DNA from: an uncultured Pseudomonadota bacterium
GTDB lineage: Bacteria; Pseudomonadota; Gammaproteobacteria; Steroidobacterales; Woeseiaceae
Assembly (NCBI GenBank): GCA_913055625.1
Contig: CAJXJW010000005.1
Span: 124,001 to 188,000, forward strand
Reading direction: 5' to 3'
Length of the DNA: 64,000 nt
A program made the position numbers and the translations under genes. The notes under the pieces are model-generated. The model saw only the letters and a list, made by a program, of their open reading frames with translations. It did not search any database and was not told the origin of the DNA. This document shows, in pieces, positions 22,682 through 30,737 of this stretch (positions within the stretch are counted from its first letter, which is position 1; every line of letters begins with the position of its first letter).

Positions 22682-22748
22682 GAAAAAGGTGTCGAAAAAG
22701 GTGTCCGAAAAAGGTGTCAGGTTTATTTTCCTCGGCGCCCCAGAATGA
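22590..22748 (+). pseudogene. IS3-family transposase OrfB, truncated fragment
   Basis: The frame from GTG 22590 reads VRYAIIERQRKQHSVARLCR, then CLGGSRSGYYW, the well-known N-terminus of IS3-type OrfB. After the tryptophan at about 22681 it runs into the repeat (KKVSKKVSEKGVRFIFLGAPE) and stops at 22748. The DDE catalytic domain is entirely absent. Confidence 0.75.
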
Positions 22749-22926
22749 GCGAAAAGGGTGTCAGGTTCAATGTCGAGATGGAGTGCCAGACTTGTCTTCG
22801 GCCACATCTCGGGGCATCAGAAGAATATACCCGACACCTCTAGGCGACACCTCTAGGACACATCTCGGTGCACCAGAAAAATAAACCTGACACCTTTAGG
22901 AGGAAAATAAACCTGACACCTTTAGA
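22682..22926 (-). repeat. Nested palindromic repeat element, copy 3 (inverted and expanded)
   Basis: Read on the minus strand it matches copy 1: repeat heads at the outer ends, the core CGAGATGTGGCCGAAGACAA (complement near 22795-22814), then ACCTGACACCC and CGCCGAGGAAAATAAACC. The left end carries three tandem heads (AAAAAGGTGTC, GAAAAAGGTGTCC, GAAAAAGGTGTCAGG), and the right end two copies of AAAATAAACCTGACACCTTT plus two GACACCTCTAG units. So it is an expanded version in the opposite orientation to copy 1. Confidence 0.75.
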
Positions 22927-23006
22927 GACACCGTTGGACCAGACACCTTCGAACCAACTTCAAAGCACGCCGCAATCCGCTGCGCGTTCATACACGCGGC
23001 AAGAGA

Positions 23007-23059
23007 TCGCGAACAAGGGACACGCCGCCATGTACGCCGTGCGAATCCCCTGTTCGCGA
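23007..23059. repeat. Long imperfect hairpin
   Basis: Arms TCGCGAACAAGGG (23007-23019) and CCCCTGTTCGCGA (23047-23059) pair at 12 of 13 positions around a 27-base loop. It lies between repeat copy 3 and the end of the minus-strand lipoprotein gene (23079), where it could end transcription, although no T-run follows. I see nothing else in 22927-23078. Confidence 0.5.
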
Positions 23060-23078
23060 GAATGCTTCCTGCGGTGGT

Positions 23079-23489
23079 TCATTTGCCGGTCATCCGACCC
23101 TGCAGCTCGCCGCGCGTCGTCAGAACCGAGACAACACGATCCTGATCGTCATATTCCACCACGACTCGCTGTCGTCGACCCTGGTACGCCTCAATCGGAC
23201 CCCCGACAAGTTCCCAAAGCCCGAAAGTAAACAGGCTCGCCGTGGCGTGCCCGGTCGCGCGGGCCGCGCTTGGCTGGGTTCTGGCTTCAACGATGTAGAG
23301 ATCGACCGTGACGCCGTCGGTTCTGCGAACCGTCTCTGCCGGTGACCCCAGCATTCGCTCCATGTCGTCCCTGGTTTGCTGTCTCTTGACCACAACCATG
23401 TCCGGGCCGTTCTGTCCCTGGGCCGCCATGTTGGCTGCGCACCCCTGAAGCAGAGTCGCTGCAATCACAATGCACGCAAGAATTTTCAT
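23079..23489 (-). CDS. Small lipoprotein, unknown function
   Basis: A 136-residue protein with a lipoprotein signal MKILACIVIAATLLQGC (lipidated Cys17). The mature part has DDMERMLGSPAETVRRTDGVTVDLYIVE, a layout like small BamE/SmpA-type lipoproteins (helix, GxP turn, beta strands), then a Gly/Phe-rich stretch (ATASLFTFGLWELVGGP) and EYDDQDRVVSVLT at the end. The family cannot be named with confidence. It follows the OmpW-like gene by 29 bases on the same strand, so the two may be co-transcribed. Confidence 0.7.
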   Translation of the reverse strand: MKILACIVIAATLLQGCAANMAAQGQNGPDMVVVKRQQTRDDMERMLGSPAETVRRTDGVTVDLYIVEARTQPSAARATGHATASLFTFGLWELVGGPIEAYQGRRQRVVVEYDDQDRVVSVLTTRGELQGRMTGK

Positions 23490-23518
23490 TGTTCCTCTCC
23501 TTTGACAGATTTGTTGGT

Positions 23519-24187
23519 TCAGAAGCGATAGGAAACGCCGAGGTTGACCGTCAGAGGGTCAAAAGAAACCGTCGTCGCGCCGGCCACGTCTCGCTCTGAA
23601 ATGCTCATGTCGACGTCGAGGTAGTTTGCTTCGGCCAACAGCGACCACCGGCTGCCGCCGAACCGGTAGTTGAAACCTATCGTTGCGCCCCAGGCGAACT
23701 TGTCGTCCACTTCAAACGCTGTGCTCTGGCCATCGAGATCGAGATCAAAATCACCGAACATAACGTAAGCGACTCGCGGCCCAACGTAGAACTCGGCACT
23801 CTCGGTGTTGAGCAGGTAGAGATTGACGCCCGCCGACAAAGGCAGGAACCCCGGCCCTTCGCCGATTTCTTCGTTGCTGCTGTTGACCGAGCTTTCGACT
23901 TCGGGCGACCTGGCGTACGCAGCACCGAATTCGATGCCGAGCAGATCAGACCACCGGTACTCGATCGCGAGTGCCACGCCCAGTTCCGCATTGCCGCCTG
24001 CCGACACCCGGCCACCACCCGGCGTTTGCACGGAGAACGGCTCATCGGCGTCGACGAGCACCAGGCTCGTCTTGATGCTCCATCGAGTCGGCTCCTCCGC
24101 GTTCGCGACGTTTTCGAAGCTCGACACCGCCGCAAGTGTCAGAAGGACCATCAGTGTCAGGGGGATGCGATTGCAGACTGCTTTCAT
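23519..24187 (-). CDS. OmpW-like outer-membrane beta-barrel protein
   Basis: A 222-residue protein with a signal peptide (about 1-30, ending NVANA) and an outer-membrane barrel pattern of alternating hydrophobic strands ending in a terminal Phe (NLGVSYRF). SLLAEANYLDVDM and the early WSIKTSLVLVDADEPF segment recall OmpW/OmpA-type eight-strand barrels. The ATG at 24187 has GAGGAT about 9 bases upstream; a longer frame from 24295 has no signal peptide at its start. It is divergent from the histidine kinase gene with a prominent inverted repeat in between, so the two-component system may control it. Confidence 0.75.
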   Translation of the reverse strand: MKAVCNRIPLTLMVLLTLAAVSSFENVANAEEPTRWSIKTSLVLVDADEPFSVQTPGGGRVSAGGNAELGVALAIEYRWSDLLGIEFGAAYARSPEVESSVNSSNEEIGEGPGFLPLSAGVNLYLLNTESAEFYVGPRVAYVMFGDFDLDLDGQSTAFEVDDKFAWGATIGFNYRFGGSRWSLLAEANYLDVDMSISERDVAGATTVSFDPLTVNLGVSYRF

Positions 24188-24262
24188 TTCTATATCCTCG
24201 TTCAAGTAGGAGAATGGAGGACGCAGTCTATTTCTGGACCCGGCGCTGACGCAGGTGTCACT

Positions 24263-24294
24263 TGTCACGATCTGGAGCCGAAGTATTCGTGACA
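24263..24294. promoter_or_regulatory. Inverted repeat between the OmpW-like gene and the two-component system
   Basis: TGTCACGA (24263-24270) and TCGTGACA (24287-24294) are perfect 8-base arms 16 bases apart. An extra direct GTGTCAC copy lies at 24255-24261 and TTTGTCA just after. The centre is about 90 bases from one start codon and 80 from the other. Likely a binding site for the adjacent LuxR-type response regulator or another dimer. Confidence 0.6.
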
Positions 24295-24358
24295 TTTGTC
24301 AGTACTCTCCGGCGACGCAAGGGTAGAGAATGCAGTCTCTGAGGAGGCAACCTGAATC

Positions 24359-25501
24359 GTGACAAAGAGATCGTCAACTGAGCTCTACGTAGGAGCGCTT
24401 GTCTGGCTACTGTCGGTCGTGATCGCCTTCGTCTTCTGGGTCAACGGCGACAGCGATATTGCGCTCGCCCTTACGCCGGCATCAGGGGCAACTGCAGCAG
24501 CCCTGTTCTTGCTTTACCTCGCCGGATACTTAATGACTTTCGGCAAACCGGGTGGAGAACAGGGCGGTCGCCGCCATGTGACAGGCCTGGCGATAGCGGC
24601 ATTCGCCGCGGGAGTACTTTCCGCGGCATTCTTTGTCTACGGAATGATTGGCTGCATGTTCATGATGCTTGTCGTGCAGTTGCCGGCGCTGGTCAACCAG
24701 AAGCAGGCTATGGCAATCGCTGTATTGATACCTGCAGTGTTTGTATCCCTCGACTACGTCAGCACGGGCGAGTTCCTTTTCGCCAACATTGCGCTGTTTG
24801 GCGTCGTCAACATCCTTGCGCTGACGATCAGCTATCGTGCGATTGCTGAGCAGGCTGCGAAGCGACAGTCCGAGCAGCTCGTCCGCGAACTCAGGGCGAC
24901 ACAAATGCTCCTGAGCGCAACCACGAAGCGCGACGAGCGCCTTCGTATTGCTCGAAATCTGCATGACATCCTCGGCCATCAACTGACGGCGCTGAACCTT
25001 CAGCTTGAAGTGGCTATTCATGTTCCGGACGACCAGAAGCACGAACACATAGCGAATGCCAGGAGAATCGGCACGAACCTGCTTTCAAACGTTCGCGATA
25101 CCGTTTCCGAGTTTCGTGGTGAGAAAGACCTGGGACTTGGCCAGGCGCTGGGCGCCCTGGTAGAAGACATCCCGAACCTGGATGTCAATCTGAACATTGA
25201 CTGGGATGAGTCTCTCGTGAACGAACGGCACGCAGAGGTGATACTCCGATGCGCGCAGGAAGCGCTGACGAACACGATGAAGCATTCAGATGCCGACCGT
25301 TGTGAGATATCCGTGTCGAGCGACGATCAGGACTTGACGCTCACTGTAATAGATGACGGAAGCGTAGATGGCAAGATCGAGCCCGGCAACGGGCTGAGCG
25401 GAATAACGGAGCGGGTCGAAGATATCGGTGGCCGACTTCGATACGGTGCCTGCGGCACCGGGTTCTGCCTGCAGGTCGCGCTTCCGATAGGTGACGACTG
25501 A
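24359..25501 (+). CDS. Membrane sensor histidine kinase (HisKA_3/NarL-type)
   Basis: A 380-residue kinase with about five transmembrane segments in residues 8-158, a coiled linker (160-190), a HisKA_3 dimerisation helix with the phosphoacceptor His202 in RIARNLHDILGHQLTALNLQLE, and a HATPase domain with the N-box QEALTNTMKHSDA (300-312), then VIDDG and GNGLSGITERVEDIGG. Architecture fits the DesK-like group. The GTG start at 24359 has GAGGAGG about 11 bases upstream. It is followed 2 bases later by its response regulator; the signal is unknown. Confidence 0.9.
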   Translation: MTKRSSTELYVGALVWLLSVVIAFVFWVNGDSDIALALTPASGATAAALFLLYLAGYLMTFGKPGGEQGGRRHVTGLAIAAFAAGVLSAAFFVYGMIGCMFMMLVVQLPALVNQKQAMAIAVLIPAVFVSLDYVSTGEFLFANIALFGVVNILALTISYRAIAEQAAKRQSEQLVRELRATQMLLSATTKRDERLRIARNLHDILGHQLTALNLQLEVAIHVPDDQKHEHIANARRIGTNLLSNVRDTVSEFRGEKDLGLGQALGALVEDIPNLDVNLNIDWDESLVNERHAEVILRCAQEALTNTMKHSDADRCEISVSSDDQDLTLTVIDDGSVDGKIEPGNGLSGITERVEDIGGRLRYGACGTGFCLQVALPIGDD

Positions 25502-25503
25502 AT

Positions 25504-26142
25504 ATGGCGATCAATCTCCTACTTGTAGACGACCAGAACCTGGTCAAGATGGGAATCTGCAGCCTCCTGGAGTTGAGCGGCAACATCAAAGTTGTCGCCC
25601 AACTCGAAGACGGAAGCGGCGTACTCGCAGCCATAGCGGAGCACGAGCCAGACATCATGCTCCTCGATATCCGTATGCCGAATATGGATGGACTGGAAGT
25701 TCTTGCGGCAATGCAGGAGCAGGGCATCTCTGTTCCTACGCTCATTCTCACGGTTTTTGACGAGCATGAACTGGTACTCAAGTGCATGAAACTCGGCGCG
25801 CGCGGCTTCTTGCGAAAAGATGTAAGCCTGGACGCGCTGATCGATGCAATCGAAGCGGTTACGGCAGGTCAGCTATGGATTCAGCCGGCCATTACGAATC
25901 ACGTGCTGGACAACGAGGAGTATATTCAGCCGAAGAGCACCGACGTGCTCGAATCGCTGACAAACAGCGAGGTTCAGGTACTTCGATTAGCGGCCGCCGG
26001 CTACTCGAACAACGAAATCGCTGACGCCATTCACAAGTCCGCAGGCACCGTACGAAACCAGATGTCGTTCATACTTGCAAAGCTGCAGGTGCGCGACCGA
26101 ACAAGGGCGGTCCTGAAGGCGATCGAGCATGGACTCATCTAG
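25504..26142 (+). CDS. LuxR/NarL-family response regulator
   Basis: A 212-residue regulator: a receiver domain (1-120) with acidic pocket D9/D10 and phosphoacceptor Asp55 in IMLLDIRMPNMDG, a conserved lysine in GFLRKDV, and a C-terminal LuxR helix-turn-helix (about 145-205) with LTNSEVQVLRLAAAGYSNNEIADAIHKSAGTVRNQMSFILAKL. It is the partner of the preceding kinase, probably acting on the nearby inverted repeat and the OmpW-like gene. Its end overlaps the annotated start of the amidohydrolase by 14 bases. Confidence 0.92.
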   Translation: MAINLLLVDDQNLVKMGICSLLELSGNIKVVAQLEDGSGVLAAIAEHEPDIMLLDIRMPNMDGLEVLAAMQEQGISVPTLILTVFDEHELVLKCMKLGARGFLRKDVSLDALIDAIEAVTAGQLWIQPAITNHVLDNEEYIQPKSTDVLESLTNSEVQVLRLAAAGYSNNEIADAIHKSAGTVRNQMSFILAKLQVRDRTRAVLKAIEHGLI

Positions 26143-27742
26143 TTTCGGGAAGCGATCCGGCGCATTCAGCTTTCCCGGCTTGCCGACTATCGTCCATCCC
26201 TTTGCAGGAGAGCCTCGGGCCAGGAGGCGAGGGTTCGCTTGCGCAGGACTGTTGCTGCTCATGGCACTCGGCACAGCGTTGTTCACGACGGCTGCAGCCG
26301 ACGATTCGCTGCTCGTCTTCAACGCGGTGCTGATATCCGGCACGGATCCTGCGCCCCTGCCTGACTCCTGGGTGAAGATCAGTGATGGAGTCATCGTTGC
26401 GACCGGCCGCGGCAAGCCTGACCGGGGGGCCAGCCAAACAATTGATGCCCGAGGTCGCTTCCTGATCCCTGGCCTCATAGACAGCCATGTACACCTCTAT
26501 CATGCGACCGGCCTGAAACGAAAGTACGCAACAGACTTCGAAGACCTTCGACGCGACTTCATGGAGCAGCAACCGCGGAGCTTCCTGTTTCACGGTTTTA
26601 CGACCGTCGTGGAGTTGAATGCAGATGCAGACACGAACCGCCGCTTTGAAAGTGCACCCCTGCACCCGCGGCTGGTTCATTGCGGACAAGGTGTCATACT
26701 GAGCGACGGGTTCATGGCGCTGGATGTGCCTGGGGGTGACCTCGAACAGGCATACCCCGGGTACCTGGTCGACCACTACGCGAAAGGCATTGCCGCCGAC
26801 GAGATCGATCCGGCTCATACACCGGCGGCAGCGGTCGACTTCGTTGCAAAGTCCGGGGGCCGATGCATAAAGATCTACTACGAAGAGGCGCTGTGGTGGC
26901 CGGGCGAACGACCGGAGTTCTCCTTGCCGAGCCACGAGATTATCCGCGAGCTGGTTGAAGTGGCTCACGCCAGGGGTCTGCCTGTTCTGCTGCATGCGAC
27001 GACGCCACGAGGACACCGATTCGGCCTTGAAGTCGGCGTGGACGTGATTGTTCACGGAATGTGGGAGTGGCCGGATCAGCCTTTTGATGCGCCCACCCTG
27101 CGCACCGATTACCGCGAGGTCGCGAATGCCGTCAGCGTCAGCGGGACGTGGCTGCAACCCACGTTCACGACGATCCGCACCACAGGATCGATGTTCGATC
27201 GACGCGTGCTCCTGGCGGATGGGTGGCAGAACGTAGTGCCGCCTTCATACATGCATTACCTGCAGACTGAAGCCCAGGCGCAACGCGACGACTTCCTGAA
27301 CATGTTTGCCCACTATTTTCCCGACGGGACGACTGAAGAAGACATGCCGGTGCTCCAGCAGGCCTTTCGGGATCGCTACTCCCGCTTGATTATCGACATG
27401 GTCAATAGTGGCACCGGACTGTTGTTCGGCACAGACACTGCGGTGGGTGGATTCGGGTGGGCAGCACCGCCGGGGCTCGCCGGGTATTGGGAAATCAAAC
27501 ATTGGATTGACGCTGGTATCGCGCCTGCCGAAATGTTCGAGGCGCTAACGATCAACAATGCCGTTGCACTTGGACTCGCCGATGTCATCGGGACTATTGA
27601 ACCGGACAAGCATGCAGACCTCCTCTTGCTCCGCGAGAATCCGCTCGCCTCAGCGGAAGCCTACAATACGATCGACATCGTAGTTCTTGGCGGCCAGGTG
27701 ATCGAGCGCGGCGACCTGGCCTACCGGACTCCCGACGACTAG
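26129..27742 (+). CDS. Exported or membrane-anchored amidohydrolase
   Basis: A 537-residue protein of the metal-dependent amidohydrolase superfamily. HVH at 120-122 (PGLIDSHVHLY) supplies metal ligands; RCIKIYYEEA offers a lysine, VLLHATT and VIVHGMW offer histidines, and LLFGTDTA offers the catalytic Asp. A hydrophobic segment at about 36-57 (RRRGFACAGLLLLMALGTALFTTAAA) looks like a signal peptide or anchor, preceded by an unusual 33-residue cytoplasmic tail; a start further in is possible. The substrate is unknown. Overlap with the response regulator suggests co-expression, and a TonB receptor lies next to it on the other strand. Confidence 0.83.
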   Translation: MDSSSFGKRSGAFSFPGLPTIVHPFAGEPRARRRGFACAGLLLLMALGTALFTTAAADDSLLVFNAVLISGTDPAPLPDSWVKISDGVIVATGRGKPDRGASQTIDARGRFLIPGLIDSHVHLYHATGLKRKYATDFEDLRRDFMEQQPRSFLFHGFTTVVELNADADTNRRFESAPLHPRLVHCGQGVILSDGFMALDVPGGDLEQAYPGYLVDHYAKGIAADEIDPAHTPAAAVDFVAKSGGRCIKIYYEEALWWPGERPEFSLPSHEIIRELVEVAHARGLPVLLHATTPRGHRFGLEVGVDVIVHGMWEWPDQPFDAPTLRTDYREVANAVSVSGTWLQPTFTTIRTTGSMFDRRVLLADGWQNVVPPSYMHYLQTEAQAQRDDFLNMFAHYFPDGTTEEDMPVLQQAFRDRYSRLIIDMVNSGTGLLFGTDTAVGGFGWAAPPGLAGYWEIKHWIDAGIAPAEMFEALTINNAVALGLADVIGTIEPDKHADLLLLRENPLASAEAYNTIDIVVLGGQVIERGDLAYRTPDD

Positions 27743-27804
27743 AGTCCCGAGTCCGCGGAGAACTCAGCTTGCAGCGCTCTGGTGGCATCCTCTGGGAACT
27801 AACA

Positions 27805-27828
27805 GGCCCGCCTCTTTCGAGGCGGGCC
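27805..27828. terminator. Terminator hairpin between amidohydrolase and TonB receptor
   Basis: A perfect 10-bp stem GGCCCGCCTC (27805-27814) / GAGGCGGGCC (27819-27828) with loop TTTC, located between two convergent genes. No clean T-run follows on either strand. The hairpin and flanks resemble the orphan terminator at 19.1 kb. Confidence 0.65.
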
Positions 27829-27860
27829 CGTCGAGTCGCGCCAGATTCAGCCAGAGGGCA

Positions 27861-30737
27861 TCAGAACCAGGTGCTGACGCTCAGTATGACCGCGCGGCCC
27901 ATGATCGCATCGGCTGGATACACACCGAGCGGCATATTGTTCACCGAGTTACCCAGGAAGGCGTCATCGTCGATCAGGTCCGGCGCCTCGTCGAACGCGT
28001 TCTCGACGGTCAGGAATGCCCGCCAGTTGTCCGCGTTGTACGCCAGGCTGAAGCTGTGTGACAGGTAGCTCCCGATGAAAGCAACGTCGTCGTCCGTAAG
28101 GCCGGCGTCTTCGCGTTGCTGCGGCGTGTCCTCGGCATCGGAGAAGTACGTTGCGCGATGGCTCACGCTCCAGCTCCCGATATCGAGGCCGAGTACGGAC
28201 TGCACGCGCCATTCCGGGACGCCGATCGAGCCGACCAACTCGTCGGCCGTTTCGAGGAACAGGCCCTCCGTGTACTCCAGCGCCCGCGTGACATCCATGT
28301 TCCAGGTAAACGTCGTGCCGCGGCTGAACAGGTCGAAGTCCGTCGTCAGCAGGGTCGAAAAACTGATGTCTTCGTAGTTCTCGATCTCGATGTTTGCCAC
28401 TGACTGGTCGACAGTGGTCAGGAAGCGCTGGTCGGGGGCCGCTGCAAGATTGCGATTGACGCGCGCGCACAGCGGGTCCGACAAACCGACGCTCGTGTAG
28501 CACTGGTTCAGGATGAAGCCCGGCGTCGGTTCGGCGACGGCGTCCGTGATCTCGATGTTCGTGTAGTCGATCGAAATCTGGAAGTCGAAGGAATCGGTCC
28601 AGGGCTGACCGAACACGAGGCCCACCGTCCAGGAATCCGAGGTCTCCGGGCGCAGATCGTCCGCGCCGCCCGACAGCGTGCCGACGCTGGGCGCGCCATC
28701 CTCGCCGAGCGTGTACGGGTCCACGCCTTCCGAAATGCAGTTGTCGATGATCGTCTGCGACCGGTCGTCGTCTTCCGGCGGCGGCGCAATGCACGGGTCA
28801 ATGAATGCGTTCGTGAAGCCCGTCTGGTCCGCGATGAACAACTCCTTCAGATTGGGAGCGCGGAACGACGTCCCCACCGTACCCCGGAACCTCAGGTAGT
28901 CCGTCACGTCCCAGTTCGTCGTCACGCGCCACGTATCCTCGGTACCGAAAAACTTGTCGTCGGATACCCGGTACGACAGATTGACACCGACGTCCTCGGC
29001 CAGCGCCATGCCGGCCAGCACGGGAATGTCGAACTCCACGTAGATCTCGCCGATGTCGGTCCGGCCCTTCGTGTCACCCTCGGCAGAACGGCCCCACGCG
29101 TTGTTCTCCTCGATATTGATGTCGACGTCCGAGAAAATGCTGTCCTCGCGGTACGACGCACCGATGAACGCGCCAACCGGCCCGGCCGGCAATTCGAACA
29201 GGTCTCCGGTCATGCCGGCTTCAAGCGCCATCTGCGTGACTTTCGTCGTGTTGTTGACGCGCGCGACGAGGTAGTCGTGCGCGGCACCGAAGCTGCCGTC
29301 GACGAGGAATTCCGGGCCGAACAGGTTGATCGGCACACACTCGGGGGCGAAGCTGCCGAACAGATCCTGAGAACCGTTCGGGCAGTTGTTCAGCGAGTTC
29401 GTCAGCCGGTCGTTGCGGACGATGTCGAAGTAGTTCGCACCTTCGCTGCGCGTGTAGCCCACCGACATGTCGTAGGTCCAGCCCTGCATTGACCCGACGC
29501 CGTCCAGGAACGCAACATCACCCTGCAGCCCGAGCACATAGCGGTTGTACGTGACCGACGTGGAATCCACGTCACTCCGCGAATTGCCGTCATAGGCCAC
29601 CGTCACGACGTCGGCGCCGAACGGGTTGAAGGCGTTGGCCGCCGGGACCTGCGGAAAAAACTGGCCGTCGCCGCCGTGCGCGTCCTGCTTCCGGTTCGAG
29701 TTCAGAACCTGGAAGTACACGGACGAATCACCGAACGACTCGAGGTCGTACTCGATGCTCGCGAATGCCGACCACTTCTCCGTCGGCGCCCAGATGTGCG
29801 CATCGTTATTGCCGAATGCGTTGTCCCAGGGCTCCTCGTCAAAGTCGACGTCACAGGAGAAATCCGGCACGGTGGACCCGCCACTCATCTGGCCGGGCGT
29901 GTAGCCGGCGAACGTGCAGTCCGGGCCGAACGCGATCGTCTGGTCGAAGAAGCCGTCGGCGACCTCTTCACGATTGCCGTTCTCGTCGATCGTGATGGAG
30001 CGATTGCCGCCGACCGTAAAGTCTCGGTTCTTCGCCGCCACGCCGTCACGTTCGTAGTACTCGCCGCCGATGAAGAAACGCGCGCGGTCCGACTGGCTGC
30101 CGAGCTGGATCGAGCCGGTCCGCTCGTCGCCGTAGCCGCCGTCCATGGAACTGAACGTTCCGTCGAGCTTGATACCCTCGAAGTCCTTCGGCGTGATGAT
30201 GTTGACGACGCCCGCGACGGCGTCGGCGCCGTAGATCGACGAGGCACCGGACAGCAGGATCTCCGCGCGCTCGACGAGGAAGCTCGGGATCAGCGCGAGG
30301 TCGGGAAATACCGCCGCACCGAATGTGCCGGCAGCGCCGATCCGGCGACCGTCGATCAGCACCAGCGTCCGCTCCTCACCCAGTCCACGCAGGCCGATCG
30401 TCTCAGCGCCGGGTCCGCCGTCGACCGTGAAGCCGGAGAACGAAGCGTCAATCTGCTGGCCGCCGACGGAAGTTGCGGTACGAAGCAGCGACGCGGCATC
30501 GAGAGCACCGAACTGCATTTGCTCTGCGGCGTCGATGACGGCCAGCGGTGCCGTCGACGTGAACGTGCTGTCACGCTTGATGCGGCTGCCGGTAACGATG
30601 ACCTCTTCGATGGCCTCCGACGACGCGGATGGCGTCTCAGCCTCCTGGCCGAGCGCGGATGACGCCGCGATTGCGCCGGCGATTCCGGCCGCAAGCGCGA
30701 CGACCCGGCGTGCGGCCCGTGGTGTGAAAGTATTCAT
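27861..30737 (-). CDS. TonB-dependent outer-membrane receptor
   Basis: A 958-residue outer-membrane transporter. The signal peptide ends SSALGQ (about residue 31); then a TonB-box-like EEVIVTGSRI, a plug domain (IGLRGLGEERTLVLIDGRRI, then GASSIYGADAVAGVVNIITPKDF) and a large barrel ending in a terminal Phe (ILSVSTWF). The ATG at 30737 has AGGGG upstream; a longer start at 30854 is unsupported. Barrel Cys pairs (CPNGSQDLFGSFAPEC and others) suggest disulfide-bonded loops. The pattern is that of receptors with an Asp/Asn-rich barrel, often for peptides, polyphenols or sugars; the substrate cannot be named. Confidence 0.93.
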   Translation of the reverse strand: MNTFTPRAARRVVALAAGIAGAIAASSALGQEAETPSASSEAIEEVIVTGSRIKRDSTFTSTAPLAVIDAAEQMQFGALDAASLLRTATSVGGQQIDASFSGFTVDGGPGAETIGLRGLGEERTLVLIDGRRIGAAGTFGAAVFPDLALIPSFLVERAEILLSGASSIYGADAVAGVVNIITPKDFEGIKLDGTFSSMDGGYGDERTGSIQLGSQSDRARFFIGGEYYERDGVAAKNRDFTVGGNRSITIDENGNREEVADGFFDQTIAFGPDCTFAGYTPGQMSGGSTVPDFSCDVDFDEEPWDNAFGNNDAHIWAPTEKWSAFASIEYDLESFGDSSVYFQVLNSNRKQDAHGGDGQFFPQVPAANAFNPFGADVVTVAYDGNSRSDVDSTSVTYNRYVLGLQGDVAFLDGVGSMQGWTYDMSVGYTRSEGANYFDIVRNDRLTNSLNNCPNGSQDLFGSFAPECVPINLFGPEFLVDGSFGAAHDYLVARVNNTTKVTQMALEAGMTGDLFELPAGPVGAFIGASYREDSIFSDVDINIEENNAWGRSAEGDTKGRTDIGEIYVEFDIPVLAGMALAEDVGVNLSYRVSDDKFFGTEDTWRVTTNWDVTDYLRFRGTVGTSFRAPNLKELFIADQTGFTNAFIDPCIAPPPEDDDRSQTIIDNCISEGVDPYTLGEDGAPSVGTLSGGADDLRPETSDSWTVGLVFGQPWTDSFDFQISIDYTNIEITDAVAEPTPGFILNQCYTSVGLSDPLCARVNRNLAAAPDQRFLTTVDQSVANIEIENYEDISFSTLLTTDFDLFSRGTTFTWNMDVTRALEYTEGLFLETADELVGSIGVPEWRVQSVLGLDIGSWSVSHRATYFSDAEDTPQQREDAGLTDDDVAFIGSYLSHSFSLAYNADNWRAFLTVENAFDEAPDLIDDDAFLGNSVNNMPLGVYPADAIMGRAVILSVSTWF

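Noticed and set aside
18861..22926. Possible CRISPR array because of recurring short repeats
   Set aside because: Repeats occur in both orientations with irregular spacing and no uniform spacers or cas genes.
22868..23230. Plus-strand frame of 120 codons after the repeat array
   Set aside because: Its first part is translated repeat sequence and the rest is antisense to the lipoprotein gene.
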